Shown: positions 5,001 to 6,944 of the stretch, piece by piece
How the letters are laid out: each line of letters begins with the position of its first letter
Numbering within the stretch: the stretch's first letter is position 1
NCBI GenBank assembly: GCA_002353885.1
Contig: DEKO01000038.1
Coordinates: 4,601-11,544, forward strand
Source of the DNA: Porphyromonadaceae bacterium UBA2720
GTDB lineage: Bacteria > Bacteroidota > Bacteroidia > Bacteroidales > Muribaculaceae
Direction of reading: 5' to 3'
Length of the DNA stretch: 6,944 nt
Translations under genes and position numbers: made by a program
Notes under the pieces: model-generated
What the model was told of the DNA's origin: nothing
The model's input: the letters and a program-made list of their open reading frames with translations, nothing else
The model's database searches: none

Positions 5001-6944
5001 GTCATCCGATATGACAGCGACAAGCGTCCCGACCGCATCCGCACACGCGCCTACCAGGGCAGCTGGCTGACCCGTCACATCGGCTACAGCGGCACGAGCC
5101 GCCTGCCCCTGTACATCAGCGACGAGCAAGACATACGCACCACTTGCTCGTATAGTGACTACGGCCCCACACAGTCGAGCCTGTCGCCCGAGATTATGAA
5201 ATGGTTTGACGATGACGATATGCCGGTCATCCCCATTGACGGCCCCATCGGCCGTCCCGGGAATGCCGATGGTCTCAACGATGTCGGCTCGGGCATCGTC
5301 GCGCCTGACCCTGTCACCATGCCGCAACTGACTACTGCATATCACTACGACTCCTTCGGCCGGCAGGACAGCATCACCGCCCCCGACGGCTCTGCCAAAG
5401 CTGTCGCGCTCTGCTGGGCAGCCGACGTGCCGGGAGCCACGTATATGAGCGAGCTGACCGAGACAGGGAAGCCCACCGTGCGCACATGGCACGACGCGCT
5501 GGGCCGCAAAGTGCGCTCAGCCGTGCAACGCTACGATGGCAGCTGGGGCTATACACTCCATGAGTACGATGCACGGGGCCGCCTGAGCCGCGAGTCGATG
5601 CCCACTGCGACGGGCAGTTCCAACAGTTGGACCACCTACAGCTACGATGCGTTCGACCGCCTGACAGAAAAACGGTATCCCGACGGGCATAGTGACCTCT
5701 ACAGCTACGACGGCCTGTCCACGACATCGACCATCGACGGAGTGACCACAACCCGCACTGTCGACGCCCTGGGCAACCTGGTGGCGGTCGAGGACGCGGG
5801 CGGCACGCTGCAGTACACGCTGCGCCCCGACGGCCAGCCCAGCCAGATTCTTGCCCCGGGCGGCATCGCCACCACATTCGACTACGACGGCTATGGCCGC
5901 CGGACAGCCATCCATGACCCCAGCGCGGGAACACGCACCACCGCCTATGATGCCAACGGCCGTGTCGCCAGCGAAACCGACGCCCGTGGAAAGTCAGTGG
6001 CAAGCACCTATACGGCCAAGGGTCTGCTGGTAACCCACACCTTCGATGACGGACCGACGGTGACATACGGCTACAACAGCTGGAACCAGCCCACATCGAT
6101 GACTGGCAGCGACGGGCACAGCAAATCGTGGACCTACAACAGTCTCAGCCAGCTGGCCACCGAGACCGTCGACGGGTTCACAAAATCCTATACCTACGAC
6201 AAAAATCTAGTGGCTTCGGTTGCCTATTCCAAGGATAATGCCTATATTTGCAGTGAGAATTATTCACGCATGAACGGTCATCTGACATCAGTCACGCTCA
6301 ATACAGGTGACACCTTGTGGACACTGCGCAAGCAGAACCCGCGCCTGTTGCCCACCCGCATCGGACTGGGAGAGCTCAACATGTCGCTGTCGTATGATGA
6401 CCGGGGCCAGGTGACAAGCCGTGTGGTGACCGGACGCAATGGCGAGGCGCTGCAGTCACTGAGGTATTGGTACTCAGCCGCCACAGGCAACATGACCGAG
6501 CGTGAGGACCTCGTCCGCGGCACCGATGAGATGTTCGAGTACGACAACCTCAACCGGCTGACCGACATCGAGCTGTATTCGCCCTCGTTGGGCTACCGCG
6601 ACCGGTCGACCACCTACGACGGCAAGGGCAACATCCTCTCGCACAGCACAGCCGGGCAGTATGGCTACGGCACGGCCAAGCCCTACGCGTTCAACGAGCT
6701 GCTTACCGCATCGCCACTCATTCCGGCGCGCGAGCAGCACATCTCGTTCAATGCCATGCAGCAGCCCGACACCATCAGCGAGGGAGGCTATACGGCGGCG
6801 TTCAGCTACTATGGCGACATGGGCCGTGCTTCGATGGCGGTGACCGACTCGCTGGGTGGCACAGAGACACGTGCCTACTACGACCAGCAGTACAATGAGT
6901 TCACCAAAACGATGAACAACACGACACAGACCAAGCGCGTCTTG
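2016..6944 (+). CDS. Giant secreted RHS/YD-repeat protein, TcB-TcC-like (3' partial)
   Basis: The frame is open for 1643 codons and runs off the window end. Order of parts: signal peptide (MRLWWRYSILLAFLLSCMSMHGQ, residues 1-23; LLSC at 14-17 is a weak lipobox alternative). A variable Pro/Asp linker follows. An SpvB-like segment covers about 80-150, with a YDIVRPNNGRVNVKIPI opening and GRGWALTG around W128. A calcium-loop region comes next, with FG-GAP/VCBS type loops starting at D441, D506 (DFDGDGRAD), D582 (DHDGDGKKE), D637 (DLNGDGNTD) and D693 (DYDRDGCTD). A TcdB-middle-like segment lies at about 789-845 (FEYPL, then GPTMHRQGLGSLGFE at 824-838). YD repeats run from about 905 to the end. 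In the Tc toxin family these parts form a beta-propeller and a hollow RHS shell enclosing a C-terminal effector. The conserved core end and any effector lie beyond the window. Secretion is supported by the signal peptide. Function as a toxin, an adhesin or a wall-associated RHS protein is undecided. Confidence 0.96.
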   Translation, partial: MRLWWRYSILLAFLLSCMSMHGQHSLSTSINATNSVIPVTPQHAIDPGRPDTTIVPIDVREEYMPDPNAPSGDTGPVGTISYDIVRPNNGRVNVKIPIESFSTEFESSHGMSLTYVGGTRVTVMGRGWALTGASVISRCGRDYFTDGNTSAVSLDDDCWSLDGVRLIFEGVSGTLRRYRTQVGNTLALQDAGGNFTVLHPDGSKSYYAESDSLRHYVTRHVTLDGKVTSYHYTSTPFGYRLLTSVDYGEGRQLAMSYKRLYPSLEPDGRTKYVAGVPVEQRHRLDSLHLMKDGCTLATYTLEYPLDMRPETQPRMICRLDSSGVKAFRPLKLAYHGQGQRKFTKKWKRLGRMLAVDDHDMSKLIVVRGRFDPGSESEGFMLFANRQSYVREFVSETGCVYRSDYTPADKIIVTTCMHNDGLDLPCAEIETDTCFVEALAMDVDGCAGDELVRINNQVFGSQDVTTITVFTESAGEMVRRYSRTHSMPAMAVNGLPTVRPKSFLPGDFDGDGRADLLVLTYSTPDLDNTPARADILDLMTGANKGTFTIDSCASYNYYSDNGQWTDEEKWLCFNRSDRVLVLDHDGDGKKELGIINSHGLFIHSFCIDNCSSLTMSRLQADCPVTLADFESLAPFVCDLNGDGNTDIATVRKKPATGNGDIGRVVMLSDGTGKFLTEISLAQPGSHGGNVALTDYDRDGCTDIINNNGAGLEALQLPPNSHLVGGNTFDGRVVSLAAIRPDGEVLLYNYENPVDVACTLAALQDGSGKEHMFTHGRLFLSHDSGYSPDHFEYPLCAAAEGMLVNTRERMSAGSVPLANWSFSYSGPTMHRQGLGSLGFETMTSCDSVTGHHSLEEYSAEHLGALRHQVTDHTERELALDKAVGQNRHITIMTTSEAKLDKATGVTATVAYTHDSYGNVLSATTTYPGGISKTETNEYHNVDSAGVWLIGLERRHTESVTRGGQSMTQGRTTGYTRSWLPDTVVTWRGSEQQPVSTRVIRYDSDKRPDRIRTRAYQGSWLTRHIGYSGTSRLPLYISDEQDIRTTCSYSDYGPTQSSLSPEIMKWFDDDDMPVIPIDGPIGRPGNADGLNDVGSGIVAPDPVTMPQLTTAYHYDSFGRQDSITAPDGSAKAVALCWAADVPGATYMSELTETGKPTVRTWHDALGRKVRSAVQRYDGSWGYTLHEYDARGRLSRESMPTATGSSNSWTTYSYDAFDRLTEKRYPDGHSDLYSYDGLSTTSTIDGVTTTRTVDALGNLVAVEDAGGTLQYTLRPDGQPSQILAPGGIATTFDYDGYGRRTAIHDPSAGTRTTAYDANGRVASETDARGKSVASTYTAKGLLVTHTFDDGPTVTYGYNSWNQPTSMTGSDGHSKSWTYNSLSQLATETVDGFTKSYTYDKNLVASVAYSKDNAYICSENYSRMNGHLTSVTLNTGDTLWTLRKQNPRLLPTRIGLGELNMSLSYDDRGQVTSRVVTGRNGEALQSLRYWYSAATGNMTEREDLVRGTDEMFEYDNLNRLTDIELYSPSLGYRDRSTTYDGKGNILSHSTAGQYGYGTAKPYAFNELLTASPLIPAREQHISFNAMQQPDTISEGGYTAAFSYYGDMGRASMAVTDSLGGTETRAYYDQQYNEFTKTMNNTTQTKRVL
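3336..4118 (+). other. FG-GAP/VCBS-like calcium-loop domain region of the RHS protein
   Basis: Within the large gene, codons for residues 441-701 carry five DxDxDG-like loops, each followed by an acidic residue and then usually a hydrophobic beta strand (for example DFDGDGRADLLVL and DLNGDGNTDIATV). The first loop, DVDGCAGDELV, is degenerate. In this family such loops bind calcium and mark blades of a beta-propeller; in TcB proteins that propeller contacts the TcA translocation channel. The spacing between loops is 55-76 residues, compatible with one per blade. Calcium binding and the propeller fold are inferred from the motifs only. Confidence 0.75.
4728..6944 (+). other. RHS/YD-repeat shell region (open at window end)
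   Basis: From about residue 905 onward the protein is built of YD-type repeats of roughly 20 residues. Clear examples are DSYGN (912-916), YHYDSFGRQ (Y1111), YSYDAFDRL, TVDALGNLV, FDYDGYGRR (F1288), TAYDANGRV, LSYDDRGQV, FEYDNLNRL (F1507) and STYDGKGNI (Y1534). At DNA level the word CTACAGCTACGA occurs at 5636-5647 and again at 5699-5710, exactly 21 codons apart. In known RHS proteins this array winds into a hollow cage. The array is interrupted by a non-repeat linker at residues 1059-1107. Confidence 0.9.

Noticed and set aside
4566..6096. Long overlapping minus-strand open frames
   Set aside because: They are opposite a continuous, motif-rich RHS coding frame; their translations are low-information strings (Arg/Trp/Ser or Val/Ala/Gly rich) typical of antisense reading.
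2016..6944. Possible enrichment of the Bacteroides O-glycosylation motif D(S/T)(A/I/L/V/M/T) in the RHS protein
   Set aside because: About ten matches were seen in 1643 residues, close to what the amino-acid composition would give by chance.

Overview
The window looks like a GC-rich member of the Bacteroidales (phylum Bacteroidota), probably a Muribaculaceae or Prevotellaceae-like gut or oral lineage; the genus cannot be fixed from this sequence. Four things point there. There is a -33 TTTG / -7 TAnnTTTG promoter with a 19-bp spacer. The leader in front of the first start codon is A-rich and has no Shine-Dalgarno. The signal peptides end in Ala/Gly-Gln. A short protein has a C-terminus resembling the type IX secretion (T9SS) sorting domain.

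Layout: positions 1-305 hold no convincing gene. This stretch is a stack of short repeats and hairpins: a near-perfect palindrome at 40-60, GC-rich hairpins at 89-134, a four-unit tandem heptamer at 143-170 and an A/T-rich hairpin at 203-246. It ends in a strong Bacteroidota-type promoter at 237-267. The 5' leader also contains a tandem octamer (313-352). Three genes on the + strand follow, packed tightly enough to be one operon. They are (1) a 411-residue outer-membrane beta-barrel protein (357-1592); (2) a 137-residue secreted protein with one RHS/YD-like motif and a degenerate T9SS type A-like tail (1606-2019); and (3) a very large secreted RHS/YD-repeat protein (2016-6944) that begins in an ATGA overlap with gene 2 and is still open at the window edge after 1643 codons.

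The giant protein has the order: signal peptide, SpvB-like N-terminal segment, FG-GAP/VCBS calcium-loop region (five DxDxDG-type loops), TcdB-middle-like segment, then a long YD-repeat shell. This is the order seen in TcB-TcC type toxin cocoons. The window stops where the conserved RHS core end, and any variable C-terminal effector and immunity gene, would be expected. The function of the locus therefore cannot be decided from this window.

The three products are all predicted to be exported. A reasonable inference is a surface or secretion locus in which the barrel protein and the small CTD-like protein assist, anchor or accompany the RHS protein. Nothing in the sequence proves that cooperation. 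The small YD-plus-CTD protein coupled to the RHS gene, and the TcB-like architecture with no TcA gene in view, are the most unusual points.
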